Shown: positions 43,339-53,481, counted from the stretch's first letter. The stretch: DNA of 64,000 bases from Bacteroidota bacterium (GCA_021323535.1 JAJONO010000002.1:62001-126000), one strand, 5' to 3'. Notes: generated by a model from the sequence alone, not told the origin. Made by a program: numbers and translations.

Positions 43339-45380
43339 TCGTCAACCTGCTCCAGCGTTCCTTTCCAGTTTTCAAAATTCTCTTCAAGTCTTTTATTTTG
43401 TTCTTCGAAAGATAAACCTGCATTATCCGCCAATAACTGATTAAGTGGTTTGTATTTGAATTTCTTTCCTTTAGGGCCTCCAAACTGGTCGGCAAATCCG
43501 TCGGTATAAAGATACAGACTGTCACCCGGAGAAGCTTCTATCGTTCTTAACGTAAATGAATCCGTCTTCTCTCCTTTTCCAACCGGCATTTTATCTTTTC
43601 CAAGTTCGATGCTGTTTCCTTTAGAAACAACTATCGGATGATTATTTGCGGCAGCATAAGTTATTTTCCGGGCTTCGTTCCCATTTGAATCTTTCGTTGT
43701 TTCTATGCAAAGTAATATGGCATCCATTCCGTCCTTTCCTCCGTCTTTTGAGATCTCATCGATCAGGCGCTGGCGGACATGATCCAGTATCTCATTTGGC
43801 TGATAGATCTTTTTTTCATTGATAGCTTCATTAAGAAATGAAATATTAAGAAGGCTCATAAATGCCCCGGGAACACCATGACCGGTGGAATCGCAGACTG
43901 CGAGGTAGAATCGTTGAATATTTAACGTTGAATGTTGAACGACAGTACTCCAGTAAAAGTCGCCACTCACAATATCTTTTGGTTTAAAGAAAACGAAATG
44001 TTCCGGAAGATGTTCTTTCAGAAATTCATCGTGTGCCAGTAAAGTATGCTGAATGCGTTTTGCATAATTGATAGAATCAATGATCTCTTTCTGCTTTTCT
44101 TCAATGATGTGATTTTTTTCTTCTACCAGATGTTTTTGTTCTTCAATAATTGTCTTTTGTTTTCGTGTTACCTGTAAGCGATTAAATACAAACACCGCGA
44201 AAACAAGAATCAATACCAATCCAAGCCCAATACCAATACTAATAACACGTTGCTTCTGCTCACGCTCACCCGCAAGTACAAGTTCCTTTTCATGTACCAC
44301 CTTATCAATCGCTGTTTGTTTTTCGTATTCAAATTTCACCTGCTCTTTTATAGCGGCACCCGCGTTCTCAATATTGTTGATGCTATCGCGCATAGAGTAA
44401 AACAACTTATGGTATTCAAGTGCATCTTTCCAGTTTCCTAAAGCAGATTCAATTTTATACAGCGAGCTTGCCTGCGATTGAATATGTGCAGGATAACCAA
44501 TTTCCTTTGCTATCGTTAGGGCCTTTAAGGCATACTTTTTTGCTTCATTGTATTTTTTTTCTTTGAGAAGAAGATCGCTTATATTTCCCCAAACAACGCA
44601 CAAGCCTCTCTGATTCTTTATTCTTTCCTGTATTTCAAGACTTTTGCGAAAATACTCCATCGCTTTTTTCAGGTCACCTTCACCTTCATACAACGTACCA
44701 ATATTATTCAATGTTAAAGCTACGCGAACAGGATCATCTGATATTTTATACATTTCAAGAGCTTTGAAATAGAAATATTTAGCCCTTTCATTTTGCATCA
44801 TTTCATCATAGGTACTACCAAGGTTCCCGTATATCTGCCCTATTCCTTTTTTGTCTCCCATTTCAATCCTGATGGTAAGACTTTTCATAAAAAATTCGAT
44901 CGCATTATTGTAGAGCTTTTGCTGAATATATATTCCTCCCAGATTATTATAAACCAGGGCGAGATTTGTTTTATTATTGATCTTTTTCTCAATTTCCAGC
45001 GACTTGTGGTAAAACTCAATCGCCTTTGGAAGATCTTCTTTATTATGCAGTTCGTAGCCTTTGTTATTATAGGCATTGGAGAGACGAACCATATAGAAAG
45101 TGTCGAGACTGGTAACAGGAACTTTTATACTTTTCAACTTTGCCTCGCATATCTTAATGATCTCATTGTTGTATAGCGGCCACTCAGTTTCATCAAGAAT
45201 TACATCAACCAGAGCAGTAAGCGCGGTACATCTGGCTGTATCACTTGGCGATGATTTAACGATCGCTTTTAATGAATCAACGTTTTGGGCTGGAAGAAAA
45301 CATGAAAAGAAAAGTAACAAAGATGTGATCATCTTTGCGGATGGCTTAATGACAAATTGCGTATGGGGATAATAACGCAT
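43311..45380 (-). CDS. Membrane-anchored TPR-SpoIIE/PP2C phosphatase C
   Basis: 689 residues. Signal sequence (MITSLLLFFSCFLPAQ, from residue 17), TPRs from about 90 to 340 (YNNLGGIYIQQKLYNNAIEFFMKSL, NNIGTLYEGEGDLKKAMEYFRKSL), a membrane span (VISIGIGLGLVLILVFAVFVF, near 380), a long coiled coil (QKTIIEEQKHLVEEKNHIIEEKQKEI) and the SpoIIE domain (GDFYWS, VCDSTGHGVPGAFMSLL, LYTDGFADQFGGPKGKKF, DDVCIIGIRI). Same architecture as phosphatases A and B but more diverged, with a 12-residue insert after GDFYWS. Stands alone between mnmE and the rRNA/tRNA methyltransferase gene. ATG start. Confidence 0.9.
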   Translation of the reverse strand: MRYYPHTQFVIKPSAKMITSLLLFFSCFLPAQNVDSLKAIVKSSPSDTARCTALTALVDVILDETEWPLYNNEIIKICEAKLKSIKVPVTSLDTFYMVRLSNAYNNKGYELHNKEDLPKAIEFYHKSLEIEKKINNKTNLALVYNNLGGIYIQQKLYNNAIEFFMKSLTIRIEMGDKKGIGQIYGNLGSTYDEMMQNERAKYFYFKALEMYKISDDPVRVALTLNNIGTLYEGEGDLKKAMEYFRKSLEIQERIKNQRGLCVVWGNISDLLLKEKKYNEAKKYALKALTIAKEIGYPAHIQSQASSLYKIESALGNWKDALEYHKLFYSMRDSINNIENAGAAIKEQVKFEYEKQTAIDKVVHEKELVLAGEREQKQRVISIGIGLGLVLILVFAVFVFNRLQVTRKQKTIIEEQKHLVEEKNHIIEEKQKEIIDSINYAKRIQHTLLAHDEFLKEHLPEHFVFFKPKDIVSGDFYWSTVVQHSTLNIQRFYLAVCDSTGHGVPGAFMSLLNISFLNEAINEKKIYQPNEILDHVRQRLIDEISKDGGKDGMDAILLCIETTKDSNGNEARKITYAAANNHPIVVSKGNSIELGKDKMPVGKGEKTDSFTLRTIEASPGDSLYLYTDGFADQFGGPKGKKFKYKPLNQLLADNAGLSFEEQNKRLEENFENWKGTLEQVDDVCIIGIRI

Positions 45381-45415
45381 ATTGATTTAAATATACGAAT
45401 TTAAGACATAAGCAT

Positions 45416-46105
45416 TTACTGCTTCAGATCTTTTTCTTTGAGAAAACCCTGAATAAGTCCTTCGCTGCTATCGATACTCGTTTTGAGCCATTCGAAATAA
45501 ACATCAGTGCGTTCTTCTTCAGTAAGAAGGTAATCTTTTACTTCCTTTCGTATCCGTGTGGTGAGCTCGTACATACAAAGCGCGGCACATACACTAATAT
45601 TAAAGCTCTCTGTAAAACCATACATTGGAATTTTTACAAATTCATCTGCCAGTTCAAAAACTTCGGGAGTAATTCCATCTATTTCGGTTCCGAATACCAA
45701 TGCCATTTTATCATTTACCGGCAAGGTATCAATGGTAAAATCATCTTTATGCGGAGTAGTTGCAATAATTTTGTAACCCCGGGCTTTAAGATCCAGTAAA
45801 GTTTTACGTGTATTATTTTCTGCTTCGCGGTGACGATGTATAGTGAGCCAGTTACTGCTTCCCATGGCCACATCGGCGCTTATCTTAAGATTATTTTTAT
45901 TCTCGATAAAATGCACATTCTGAACACCAAAACAATCGCAGCTTCTTAATACAGCACTGGCGTTATGTCCTTGATAAAGATCTTCGAGTACAATCCTCAG
46001 ATGATCTGTACGGTGTGAGATCACTTCATCAAAACGTTGTTTTCTTCTTTCAGAAATAAATCCCGATAGATAGTCTATAAGTTCTTTCTTTTGCTGGTAA
46101 TTCAT
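45416..46105 (-). CDS. TrmH/SpoU-family RNA 2'-O-methyltransferase
   Basis: 229 residues from the ATG at 46105 (MNYQQKKELIDYLSGFISE); the frame is open further up, but that part runs through the palindromic repeat and is not credible protein. SPOUT knot motifs: HNASAVLRSCDCFGVQNVHFIE (motif 1), ALVFGTEIDGITPEVFELAD (motif 2) and IPMYGFTESFNISVCAALCMYEL (motif 3). Closest in style to TrmH, which methylates G18 of tRNA; target not certain. Confidence 0.9.
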   Translation of the reverse strand: MNYQQKKELIDYLSGFISERRKQRFDEVISHRTDHLRIVLEDLYQGHNASAVLRSCDCFGVQNVHFIENKNNLKISADVAMGSSNWLTIHRHREAENNTRKTLLDLKARGYKIIATTPHKDDFTIDTLPVNDKMALVFGTEIDGITPEVFELADEFVKIPMYGFTESFNISVCAALCMYELTTRIRKEVKDYLLTEEERTDVYFEWLKTSIDSSEGLIQGFLKEKDLKQ

Positions 46106-46144
46106 TGGTTTTGCAAAGAAACAAAATATTTCTCTAACTAAATT

Positions 46145-46227
46145 TTCACGCAGATTGCACAGATTGCGCAGATATAATTTTAATGCATTTATTGTATCAA
46201 TCTGCAGAATCAGCGAAATCTGCGTGC
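46145..46227. repeat. Palindromic intergenic repeat, CACGCAGAT family, copy 2
   Basis: Left arm TTCACGCAGATTGCACAGAT (46145-46164) and a complementary right arm ending AATCTGCGTG (46218-46227). Same outer arms as 3147-3218, different centre. Lies between the methyltransferase start and the B12 promoter. With the promoter and riboswitch it fills the 403 bp gap before the receptor gene. Confidence 0.7.
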
Positions 46228-46251
46228 AACATATCCGGGTTCTCAATCTTT

Positions 46252-46282
46252 TTTGTCAACGTCCAAAAATTACATATATTTG
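46252..46282 (+). promoter_or_regulatory. Promoter of the B12 uptake operon
   Basis: TTTG (46252-46255), 19 bp, TATATTTG (46275-46282): a textbook Bacteroidota sigma-ABfr promoter. Predicted start of transcription near 46288, just before the riboswitch. Confidence 0.85.
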
Positions 46283-46288
46283 CCCCGT

Positions 46289-46470
46289 AATTGGTTCTTT
46301 ACTAAAAGAATAATAGGGAATAACGTGAGAGTCGTTAACAGTACCCGCTGCTGTATGTTCCTGGAATGTTTGATCATTCTTTGCCACTGAAGCTTCTGAA
46401 AAGAAGAACGGGAAGGCGATCAAACCGGAACGAGTCAGAAGACCTGCCAGATACATTAAAACCGGAACCT
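46289..46470 (+). ncRNA. Cobalamin (B12) riboswitch
   Basis: The conserved elements of the AdoCbl aptamer are present in order: AATAGGGAAT (46312-46321), CGTGAGAGTCGTTAACAGTA, CCCGCTGCTGTATG (46344-46357), GCCACTGAAGC, ACGGGAAGGCGATCAAACCGG and GTCAGAAGACCTGCC (46434-46448). It lies in the leader of a TonB-dependent receptor gene and should switch the operon off when B12 is plentiful. The downstream stem around CCGGAACCTTCGGGAG is probably the expression platform. Exact ends approximate. Confidence 0.93.
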
Positions 46471-46508
46471 TCGGGAGAAGAGGTCAAAGGTGTGAAAAAA
46501 ATTTACTA

Positions 46509-48458
46509 TTGAATTATTTTATAAATAGACAGCTCTATTCTGCATTGACTATTTTAATGATGGCTTGCCAGGCTCATTTTTTTGGGCAGGACACAGTACA
46601 ATTAAAAGAAGTAGATGTTACATCTCAAAAAACGGGACTATCTTCTCTTGGAAAAAAAACCGAAACGCTCGATTCCGCCACACGTCAGCGTTTTGTGTTT
46701 AACTCGGTGAGCGATGTACTAAGTCTTAATTCACCTGTCTTCATAAAAAATTATGGCCCCGGAAGTCTTTCCTCTAGTTCATTTCGTGGTGGCAACGCTT
46801 CTCAAACAGGAATTATCTGGAACGGTTTCAATATTCAGAACATGATGCTGGGCCAGATTGATCTTGCTTTACTGCCTTCCGCGCTGTTTGATAACATACG
46901 TGTAGAGTTCGGGGGATCTTCTGCATTGTGGGGATCAGGCGCGGTTGGCGGAAGCATACATTTAGACAATAAGCCGCTCTTCAACAGGGGTCTCACAACA
47001 CGTGTTAACCTGGGAGCCGGAAGTTTCGGACTTACGAATGCTTCTACAAACATTGAATACAGCCGGAGTAAATTTGTAAGCTCAACAAAAGCTTACCTGC
47101 AAAGTGCATTGAATGATTTTACATTTAAGGATACCCTCGACAAAAAAAATCCTTACAAAAGGCAAACTCACGGAGCTTACACGTTTGGTGGTTTTATACA
47201 GGAATTTCGTTTTGTACTTACACCAAAACAATTATTAACGGTGAATGCCTGGTACAATACAGGTAACCGGCAGCTTCCGATCTATAACAGCCTGACTATT
47301 TCAAGGGCCGAACAAAAAGACGCGAATCTTAAAACTTCTGTGAACTGGAATTATTTATCACGAAACTTTAACTCAACAATTAAGGCAGCTTATTTCGACG
47401 ATGTTTTAAATTACTCTGACACGGCGCTTTCCATTGATTCGAGAAGTAAACTTCAGACGGTAATCGCTGAGTCGGAAAATATTTTTAACTGGGCGAAAAA
47501 TAATCTCCTGAACATTGGACTTAATTATACTTCTGCAACAGGAAAAACAAATAACTATAACGGTATTAAAACACTAACTAAAGCCGCTGCCTCACTGGGA
47601 AATAAATTCAGTTTCATGGACCAGAAATTTATCGCTTATGCTGCTGTGAGAATGGAATACATTAATTCGGGACAAATTCCGCTTACAGGTAATGTTTCCC
47701 TGGAATATAAACCCTGGAAAAACATCTCGGCAAAAATAAACGCGGCGAAAGTTTACAGGCAACCAACACTTAATGAACGTTACTGGACTCCCGGAGGAAA
47801 TCCGAACCTTTTACCGGAAGAAGGCTTTACTTACGAAGGTGATCTTAGTTTTGTAAAACAGTTTGGACATTTGCATCTCAGCGCTTCAGGATCGGTTTTT
47901 TACAGGGTAATTGATAACTGGATCCTGTGGCTACCGGGACCAAATTCCACAACACCTGTTAACATTCAGCAAGTATGGAGCCGCGGTACAGAAACAAATA
48001 CAAAACTTGTTTACAGAAGAAATAAATTTTTCATTGGTATAAATGTTATCACCGGCTATGTTCTTTCAACTGTAACTTCCTCGGACCAGGAAAACGGAAA
48101 CACAAAAGACAAACAACTTATTTATACACCAAGATATACCGTGAATTCAAATCTTTCTATTGGATACAACAGATTCTCCGTAGCGTATTATCATCAGTAC
48201 GTAGGTTACCGTTTTACTTCGAGTGATAATTTACAATGGCTGCTTCCCTATCACTATTCAAGCCTGCGAATTAACTGGGGAACCAACATTAAAGAAACCA
48301 GTCTAATTACTTTCGCAGCCTGTAATAATGTGCTTAACACCAATTATAATGTTGTAGCAGGTAGGCATATGCCGTTGATCAATTTTGAAATCGGAATTAC
48401 TTTATCGGCTAATAAATCTTTAAAAAAAGTTGAACTGGAAAACATTTTAGAAAAATAA
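46509..48458 (+). CDS. btuB: BtuB-like TonB-dependent receptor for cobalamin
   Basis: 649 residues. Signal peptide, plug domain (DTVQLKEVDVTSQK, FIKNYGPGSLSSSSFRGGNASQTGIIWNGF, VEFGGSSALWGSGAVGGSIHL) and a 22-strand type barrel ending in LINFEIGITLSA. The plug starts close to the signal peptide, so there is no N-terminal carboxypeptidase-like domain as in SusC proteins; this fits BtuB. Imports B12 across the outer membrane with TonB energy. Substrate inferred from the riboswitch upstream and the BtuG-like gene downstream. TTG start (46509). 15 bp to the next gene. Confidence 0.92.
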   Translation: MNYFINRQLYSALTILMMACQAHFFGQDTVQLKEVDVTSQKTGLSSLGKKTETLDSATRQRFVFNSVSDVLSLNSPVFIKNYGPGSLSSSSFRGGNASQTGIIWNGFNIQNMMLGQIDLALLPSALFDNIRVEFGGSSALWGSGAVGGSIHLDNKPLFNRGLTTRVNLGAGSFGLTNASTNIEYSRSKFVSSTKAYLQSALNDFTFKDTLDKKNPYKRQTHGAYTFGGFIQEFRFVLTPKQLLTVNAWYNTGNRQLPIYNSLTISRAEQKDANLKTSVNWNYLSRNFNSTIKAAYFDDVLNYSDTALSIDSRSKLQTVIAESENIFNWAKNNLLNIGLNYTSATGKTNNYNGIKTLTKAAASLGNKFSFMDQKFIAYAAVRMEYINSGQIPLTGNVSLEYKPWKNISAKINAAKVYRQPTLNERYWTPGGNPNLLPEEGFTYEGDLSFVKQFGHLHLSASGSVFYRVIDNWILWLPGPNSTTPVNIQQVWSRGTETNTKLVYRRNKFFIGINVITGYVLSTVTSSDQENGNTKDKQLIYTPRYTVNSNLSIGYNRFSVAYYHQYVGYRFTSSDNLQWLLPYHYSSLRINWGTNIKETSLITFAACNNVLNTNYNVVAGRHMPLINFEIGITLSANKSLKKVELENILEK

Positions 48459-48472
48459 ACAATAACACCAAT

Positions 48473-49447
48473 ATGAAAAAAACAATTACACAATTTGCAA
48501 TCGTACTCACAACTACGCTCTGCTTCCTGAGCAGCAAAGCACAAACCTATACGGCCGATTTTGAGTCGTTCACTTTAACCCCATCGTCGTATTATAAAGA
48601 TACGAATAGCGTTCCCTTTCAGACCTCTAATGCTTTATTCAGACATAAATGGACCAACGGAGGTTTTCCTTACTGGAGTGGTGGCTTTGCTTATACCAAT
48701 ATTCACGATTCTGTTCAGGGAAGCTACAAACATCTTTATAGCTGCAAACCAAAATTCGGTTATAACAATTCGAACACTTATGTTACAGGAAAAAACGGAG
48801 GTGTAATTGTTGTAAAAGGCCCGTACGATCAGGTTGACGGATTTTATATTACCAACACTACTTACGCTGATTCATCAATACGTTACGGAGATGGCTTTGG
48901 AAAAAAATTTGGTGGCGCAACAGGAAACGATCCCGACTGGTTTAAAATTACAGTTAAAGGATACCTGAACGGTTCAATGAAAACAGACAGTTCCGAATTT
49001 TATTTAGCAGACTTCCGTTTCACCAACAATACCCAGGATTATGTGATACAAACCTGGCAGTGGTTAAACACTTCTATCCTCGGGCAAGTAGACAGTATTA
49101 AATTTTTCATGTATTCAAGCGATGTAGGTTCTTTTGGTATTAATACCCCACTTTTCTTCAGCATTGATAACATTCAAACAGTTGATAACGTTGTTGGGAT
49201 TTCAGAAAACAAGTTGTCATCAAATCTCAGTGCTTATCCAAATCCATTTAAAGATAAAATCATCATTCAATTAAACTCCGAAAACGAATTCACCTTAAAC
49301 ATTACTGATGTGATAGGAAAACAGGTTTACAGCCAGAGTGTTTCTGATAAAACTGAAATTGATTTGTCATTATTGCCAAAGGGTGTTTACTTTGCTGAAA
49401 TAAGAAACGAGCACCACCGAGCCATTAAAAAAATCGTAAAAGAATAA
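48473..49447 (+). CDS. DUF4465 protein with type A T9SS sorting domain
   Basis: 324 residues. Signal peptide (MKKTITQFAIVLTTTLCFLS...AQ), a DUF4465 domain (about 25-235; TADFESFTLTPSSYYKDT, FRHKWTNGGFPYWSGGFAYTN, SSEFYLADFRFTN, VDSIKFFMYSSDVG) and a C-terminal sorting domain (LSAYPNPFKDKIIIQL ... KGVYFAEIRNEHHRAIKKIVKE). DUF4465 proteins often accompany B12 receptors in Bacteroidota, so a surface role in B12 capture is likely but unproven. It is exported by the type IX system here. ATG start; three bases before the next gene. Confidence 0.9.
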   Translation: MKKTITQFAIVLTTTLCFLSSKAQTYTADFESFTLTPSSYYKDTNSVPFQTSNALFRHKWTNGGFPYWSGGFAYTNIHDSVQGSYKHLYSCKPKFGYNNSNTYVTGKNGGVIVVKGPYDQVDGFYITNTTYADSSIRYGDGFGKKFGGATGNDPDWFKITVKGYLNGSMKTDSSEFYLADFRFTNNTQDYVIQTWQWLNTSILGQVDSIKFFMYSSDVGSFGINTPLFFSIDNIQTVDNVVGISENKLSSNLSAYPNPFKDKIIIQLNSENEFTLNITDVIGKQVYSQSVSDKTEIDLSLLPKGVYFAEIRNEHHRAIKKIVKE

Positions 49448-49450
49448 CAG

Positions 49451-50479
49451 GTGATTAAAAAAATCTTTATAGCATTTATCTTCTTTACAATGTATGCCTG
49501 TGTTAAGGATAAGCCTAACTCTGTGGGACAACCGGAGGTTGAGCTTAGCAATAACAAAAAGGTGTACATTGTAAACGAGGGTAATTTTATGACTGGAAAT
49601 TCTTCCGTTTCTCTTTACGATCCAGGCACAGGTAATGTGATAGAGAATTTTTATAATTCACAGAACGGCACTTCATTGGGGGACGTGGCTCAAAGCATGA
49701 ATTTCTTTAATTCGAACTATTACATTATAGTGAACAACTCCAATAAAATTGTAGTATGTGATGAACAGTTTAAAACAAAAACTACCATTATGGGTTTTAC
49801 GTCACCGCGCTATATTTTACCGGTAAGCAATTCCAAAGCTTATGTAAGCGATCTTTATGCCAATAAAATCAACATTGTAAATTTAAATAACAATACTGTG
49901 TCCTCTTCCATTTCATGTCAGGGGTGGACAGAAGAAATGGTGATGGTTTACAACAAAGTATTTGTGACTAACAAAAAAAGGGATTATGTTTTTGTGATCG
50001 ATGCGCTAAGTGATTCAAAAGAAGACAGTATTCATGTAGGATATAATTCGTCGAGTATTGTTGTAGATAAATACGATAAGATATGGGTGATGAGTGCCGG
50101 AAATACTACCACTTCGGTGTTACCATCTCTCAAAAGAATTGATCCACTCACGAAACAGGTCGATAAATCGTTTAGTTTTACATCTGCCGATACACCCGGA
50201 AGTCTATGTATAAACAAAACAAAAGATACTTTGTATTTTTTAAATCAGGGGATTTTCAGAATGGACATTTCCTCGGGTTCCCTTCCATTGGCTGCGTTTA
50301 TTTCTAAAGGCAGCAAAACATTTTACGGACTTGGTGTCAACAAAAACGATTATACCATTTACGCTTCCGATGCTCTTGACTATATTCAGAAATCTAATAT
50401 TTACATTTACGACGCTTCTGGTAACCAAAAGTCATTATTTAAAGCCGGAATCAATTCCAATAGCTTTTATTTTGAATAA
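49451..50479 (+). CDS. BtuG-like cobalamin-binding beta-propeller lipoprotein
   Basis: 342 residues. Lipoprotein signal (MIKKIFIAFIFFTMYAC, Cys17) and a seven-bladed YncE-like propeller (KVYIVNEGNFMTGNSSVSLYDPGTG, YILPVSNSKAYVSDLYANKINIVNL, IVVDKYDKIWVMSAG, IYASDALDYIQKSNIYIYD). BtuG proteins of gut Bacteroides bind B12 tightly on the cell surface and hand it to BtuB. Position at the end of a riboswitch-controlled btuB operon makes the same role likely. GTG start, three bases after the DUF4465 stop. Confidence 0.88.
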   Translation: MIKKIFIAFIFFTMYACVKDKPNSVGQPEVELSNNKKVYIVNEGNFMTGNSSVSLYDPGTGNVIENFYNSQNGTSLGDVAQSMNFFNSNYYIIVNNSNKIVVCDEQFKTKTTIMGFTSPRYILPVSNSKAYVSDLYANKINIVNLNNNTVSSSISCQGWTEEMVMVYNKVFVTNKKRDYVFVIDALSDSKEDSIHVGYNSSSIVVDKYDKIWVMSAGNTTTSVLPSLKRIDPLTKQVDKSFSFTSADTPGSLCINKTKDTLYFLNQGIFRMDISSGSLPLAAFISKGSKTFYGLGVNKNDYTIYASDALDYIQKSNIYIYDASGNQKSLFKAGINSNSFYFE

Positions 50480-50500
50480 ATTTTAGCCATCTTTGGCTTT

Positions 50501-51622
50501 CTGAGCAAGTCTGTTAATATTATTTCCTTTGATGTGCCTTTCCCCGCAAATTACGGAGGAATTATTGACGTTTATTATAAACTTGTCTGGCTTAAAAAAG
50601 CAGGAATAAAAATACACCTTCATTGTTTTACTTATGGAAGGCAACCTGCAAAAGAACTTGAAGAACTTTGCGAAAAAGTATATTATTATCCAAGAAAAAT
50701 AGGGTTGTATTCGGGTTTGTCGTGGATGCCTTACACTGTTAAATCGAGGAAATCTGTTGAGTTGGAAAAGAATCTTCTCTCAAATGATTTTCCCATTCTG
50801 TTTGAAGTGCTTCACACCTGTTACCTGCTAAACGATTCAAGATTTAAAAACAGACTGAAGATCTATCGCCATAGTAACATTGAACACGAGTATTATTCAC
50901 GCCTCGCTGAATCAGAAAAAAGTCTCTCGAAAAAATTATATCTCAAAACAGAAGCCAAACGTCTGGAACGTTTTGAAAGGATAGTAAATAACGCGGATTA
51001 TATTTTAGCTGTTAACGAGGAAGACGCTGCATACTTCACAAAAAAATACAGGCATCCCAAAACCATTTACCTTCCCAGTTTTCATCATAACTCAGAAGTA
51101 AATGTGAAAGAAGGGAAAGGAGAATACATTTTATATCACGGTAATCTTGGTATTTCAGAAAATTACGAGGCGGCTGACTGGCTTATCGCCAATGTACTTT
51201 CGAAAACAAATCACAAAGCAATTATTGCGGGATTAAGGCCCCCTGATTTTCTGAAACAAAAAATTGCTCCCCACAAAAATATTTCGCTGATTGAAAATCC
51301 TTCAGATGAAAAAATGCTGGAACTTATTCAGAACGCGCATATTCATTGTCTACACACGCCGCAGGCAACAGGATTAAAACTCAAATTACTCAATGTGCTT
51401 TTTGGGGGAAGATTTATTCTGTGTAATCCTCAGATGTTAGAAGGAACTGGTCTGAAAGAAAACGAATCGCTTCTGATCTGTCATTCAAAAGAAGATTATA
51501 TTCAGAAAATAAATTCGTTATACAGAACAGCTTTCTCCACTGATTTTCTTGCAGGCAGAAAAAAAGCTTCGGAACGTTTTGATTGCAGCATCAACGTTAA
51601 GAAACTCGTCGATCTACTTTAA
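50501..51622 (+). CDS. Glycosyltransferase, GT-B fold
   Basis: About 373 residues. N-terminal strand [27 protein letters not shown], then [22 protein letters not shown] (start of the second Rossmann domain), [11 protein letters not shown] and a C-terminal family-1-like [20 protein letters not shown]. Donor and acceptor unknown. GTG at 50534 would delete the first beta strand, so I start at CTG 50501 ([15 protein letters not shown]); an upstream TAA at 50477 limits the choice. It follows the BtuG-like gene by 21 bp. Its stop overlaps the end of the convergent Nramp gene by four bases. Confidence 0.78.
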   Translation: MSKSVNIISFDVPFPANYGGIIDVYYKLVWLKKAGIKIHLHCFTYGRQPAKELEELCEKVYYYPRKIGLYSGLSWMPYTVKSRKSVELEKNLLSNDFPILFEVLHTCYLLNDSRFKNRLKIYRHSNIEHEYYSRLAESEKSLSKKLYLKTEAKRLERFERIVNNADYILAVNEEDAAYFTKKYRHPKTIYLPSFHHNSEVNVKEGKGEYILYHGNLGISENYEAADWLIANVLSKTNHKAIIAGLRPPDFLKQKIAPHKNISLIENPSDEKMLELIQNAHIHCLHTPQATGLKLKLLNVLFGGRFILCNPQMLEGTGLKENESLLICHSKEDYIQKINSLYRTAFSTDFLAGRKKASERFDCSINVKKLVDLL

Positions 51623-53481
51623 ACCAGCACCAGCGGTACTTTCACATTGTGCCTTACGCTTTCAATAGTAGTTCCAAGTAAGATATCCTTCATGGTTTTA
51701 TGTCCGTGCGTTCCCATAACCAGCATATCACAATTGTTTTTCACTACCAGTTGAGGTATAGATTGCTTTGGGTTTCCAAAACCTAACTGAATTTCGGAGT
51801 TGATTCCCTGTTGGTCGAGCTCAAGTTGATATTGTTTCAGCTTCTGAACATCCTCTTCCCTTTCTAAATCAAATGCGTCTTCTCCGTAAACAACTGCGTT
51901 AGTACTTTCTAAAACGTGAATTAATATAAGTGTAGAATCTTTGCTTCCGATCTGAACGGCGCGATTAATAGCTTTGTTATCGCTGGTACTGAAATCAACC
52001 GTTACAGCAATACGCTTTACGATTTTCTCCGATTCAATTTTTATTGGCATTACTTCGTTGTGGAACTCAGGCTTTTTCAAAATTTTTCCTTTAGTAATGA
52101 ATGGGACAAGGAAAACATACAATAACATGATGAAACAGAAAATACAAATTGGAACAACTGTGAAACTAACAAGCATCGGATTTTTAGACTCCATTAAAAG
52201 ATCGTAGATTTCCTGGTAAACCAGTTTAACGTTTAACCCGATAATAATGATAGCCGCGACCCATGCCAGAAGCATTTGCCAGAGAGGAACCACAAATTCT
52301 CCCATTTTCTTTTTATCACTCACAAAATGTATCAGGGGGATGACTGCGAAACCCAACTGCAGACTTAAGATTACCTGGCTCAGAATCAAAAGATTTCCTG
52401 TTGCCCCTTCACCAAAAAAAACAATAGTAATAACAGCAGGCACAATGGCGATTAAACGTGTAAGCAATCTCCTTATCCATGGTTGAAGACGAAGGTTAAG
52501 ATAACCTTCCATCACTACTTGTCCGGCAAGCGTACCCGTGATGGTAGAACTTTGTCCTGCCGCAATTAACGCTACAGCAAATAAGATCGGAGCAAGTGTG
52601 CTTCCCAGCATTGGCGAAAGAAGTTGGTGCGCCTCCTGAATCTCTGAAACATCGTGCCTGCCCTGTTTAAAAAATGTGGTAGCGGAAAGAATCAGAATAG
52701 CAGCATTTACAAAAAGTGCGAAGTTTAAAGCTACGGCACTGTCAATCGTGTTAAATCGTATTGCTTTCTTTATATCACCGGGCGTGCGTTTAAATTGCCG
52801 TGTTTGAACCAGGGAACTATGCAGATATAAATTGTGAGGCATAACAGTGGCGCCAATGATACCAATAGCAATGTAAAGCGCTTCATCGTTTTCAATAAAA
52901 GGTTTTAATCCCGTTGCAATTTCACTGATCTCTGGTTTTGCTATTATTAGCTGTATCATAAAAGACGCGCCAATGAGCAACACAAGGCAAATAATAAATG
53001 CTTCGAGTTTACGTACTCCACGGTTAAGAAGGAAAAGTAAAATAAAACTATCCAGCACGGTGATACAAACTCCTTCGAGAATGCTTACGTGAGGAAACAG
53101 GAGATGAATTCCTATTGCCATGCCAATTACTTCTGCAAGATCGCAGGCAGCAATCGCTATTTCGGCAAGAACGTAAAGAAACAGATTGACGAATGGCGGA
53201 TAATTTTCGCGGCTCGCCTGTGCAAGGTCCTTTCCTGTTACAATACCCAGTCGCGCGCAAAAACTCTGTAACAACAATGCAATAATGTTACTCATTACGA
53301 GCACCCAGATAAGGCTATAACCGAATTTACTTCCACCGGCTATATCAGTGGCCCAGTTTCCCGGATCCATGTAGCCCACGCTGATCATATAAGCCGGACC
53401 GATAAAGGCCAGGAGCCTCCTGAAATTGCTTGTCCGCTGCGTGTTTACTGTAGAGTTAACTTCTTCTAACGACTTGTTCAT
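51619..53481 (-). CDS. mntH: Nramp family Mn2+/Fe2+ transporter fused to a USP domain
   Basis: 620 residues from the ATG at 53481. Residues 30-455 form an Nramp transporter with eleven helices and the metal-site motifs DPGNWATD (helix 1) and [10 protein letters not shown] (helix 6). Residues about 470-620 are a universal-stress-protein domain with the nucleotide loop [20 protein letters not shown]. Proton-coupled uptake of manganese or iron; the USP part may regulate it by nucleotide. Such fusions are known in Bacteroidota. The upstream frame to a GTG at 53517 overlaps the promoter and is not used. Regulation: operator at 53541-53569. Confidence 0.93.
   Translation of the reverse strand: MNKSLEEVNSTVNTQRTSNFRRLLAFIGPAYMISVGYMDPGNWATDIAGGSKFGYSLIWVLVMSNIIALLLQSFCARLGIVTGKDLAQASRENYPPFVNLFLYVLAEIAIAACDLAEVIGMAIGIHLLFPHVSILEGVCITVLDSFILLFLLNRGVRKLEAFIICLVLLIGASFMIQLIIAKPEISEIATGLKPFIENDEALYIAIGIIGATVMPHNLYLHSSLVQTRQFKRTPGDIKKAIRFNTIDSAVALNFALFVNAAILILSATTFFKQGRHDVSEIQEAHQLLSPMLGSTLAPILFAVALIAAGQSSTITGTLAGQVVMEGYLNLRLQPWIRRLLTRLIAIVPAVITIVFFGEGATGNLLILSQVILSLQLGFAVIPLIHFVSDKKKMGEFVVPLWQMLLAWVAAIIIIGLNVKLVYQEIYDLLMESKNPMLVSFTVVPICIFCFIMLLYVFLVPFITKGKILKKPEFHNEVMPIKIESEKIVKRIAVTVDFSTSDNKAINRAVQIGSKDSTLILIHVLESTNAVVYGEDAFDLEREEDVQKLKQYQLELDQQGINSEIQLGFGNPKQSIPQLVVKNNCDMLVMGTHGHKTMKDILLGTTIESVRHNVKVPLVLV

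Noticed and set aside
46106-46246. N-terminal extension of the TrmH-family protein
   Set aside because: The extension is encoded by the palindromic repeat and is absent from the family; ATG 46105 gives the normal length.
46256-46456. 66-residue minus-strand frame upstream of btuB
   Set aside because: It lies exactly on the cobalamin riboswitch, whose conserved boxes explain the sequence.
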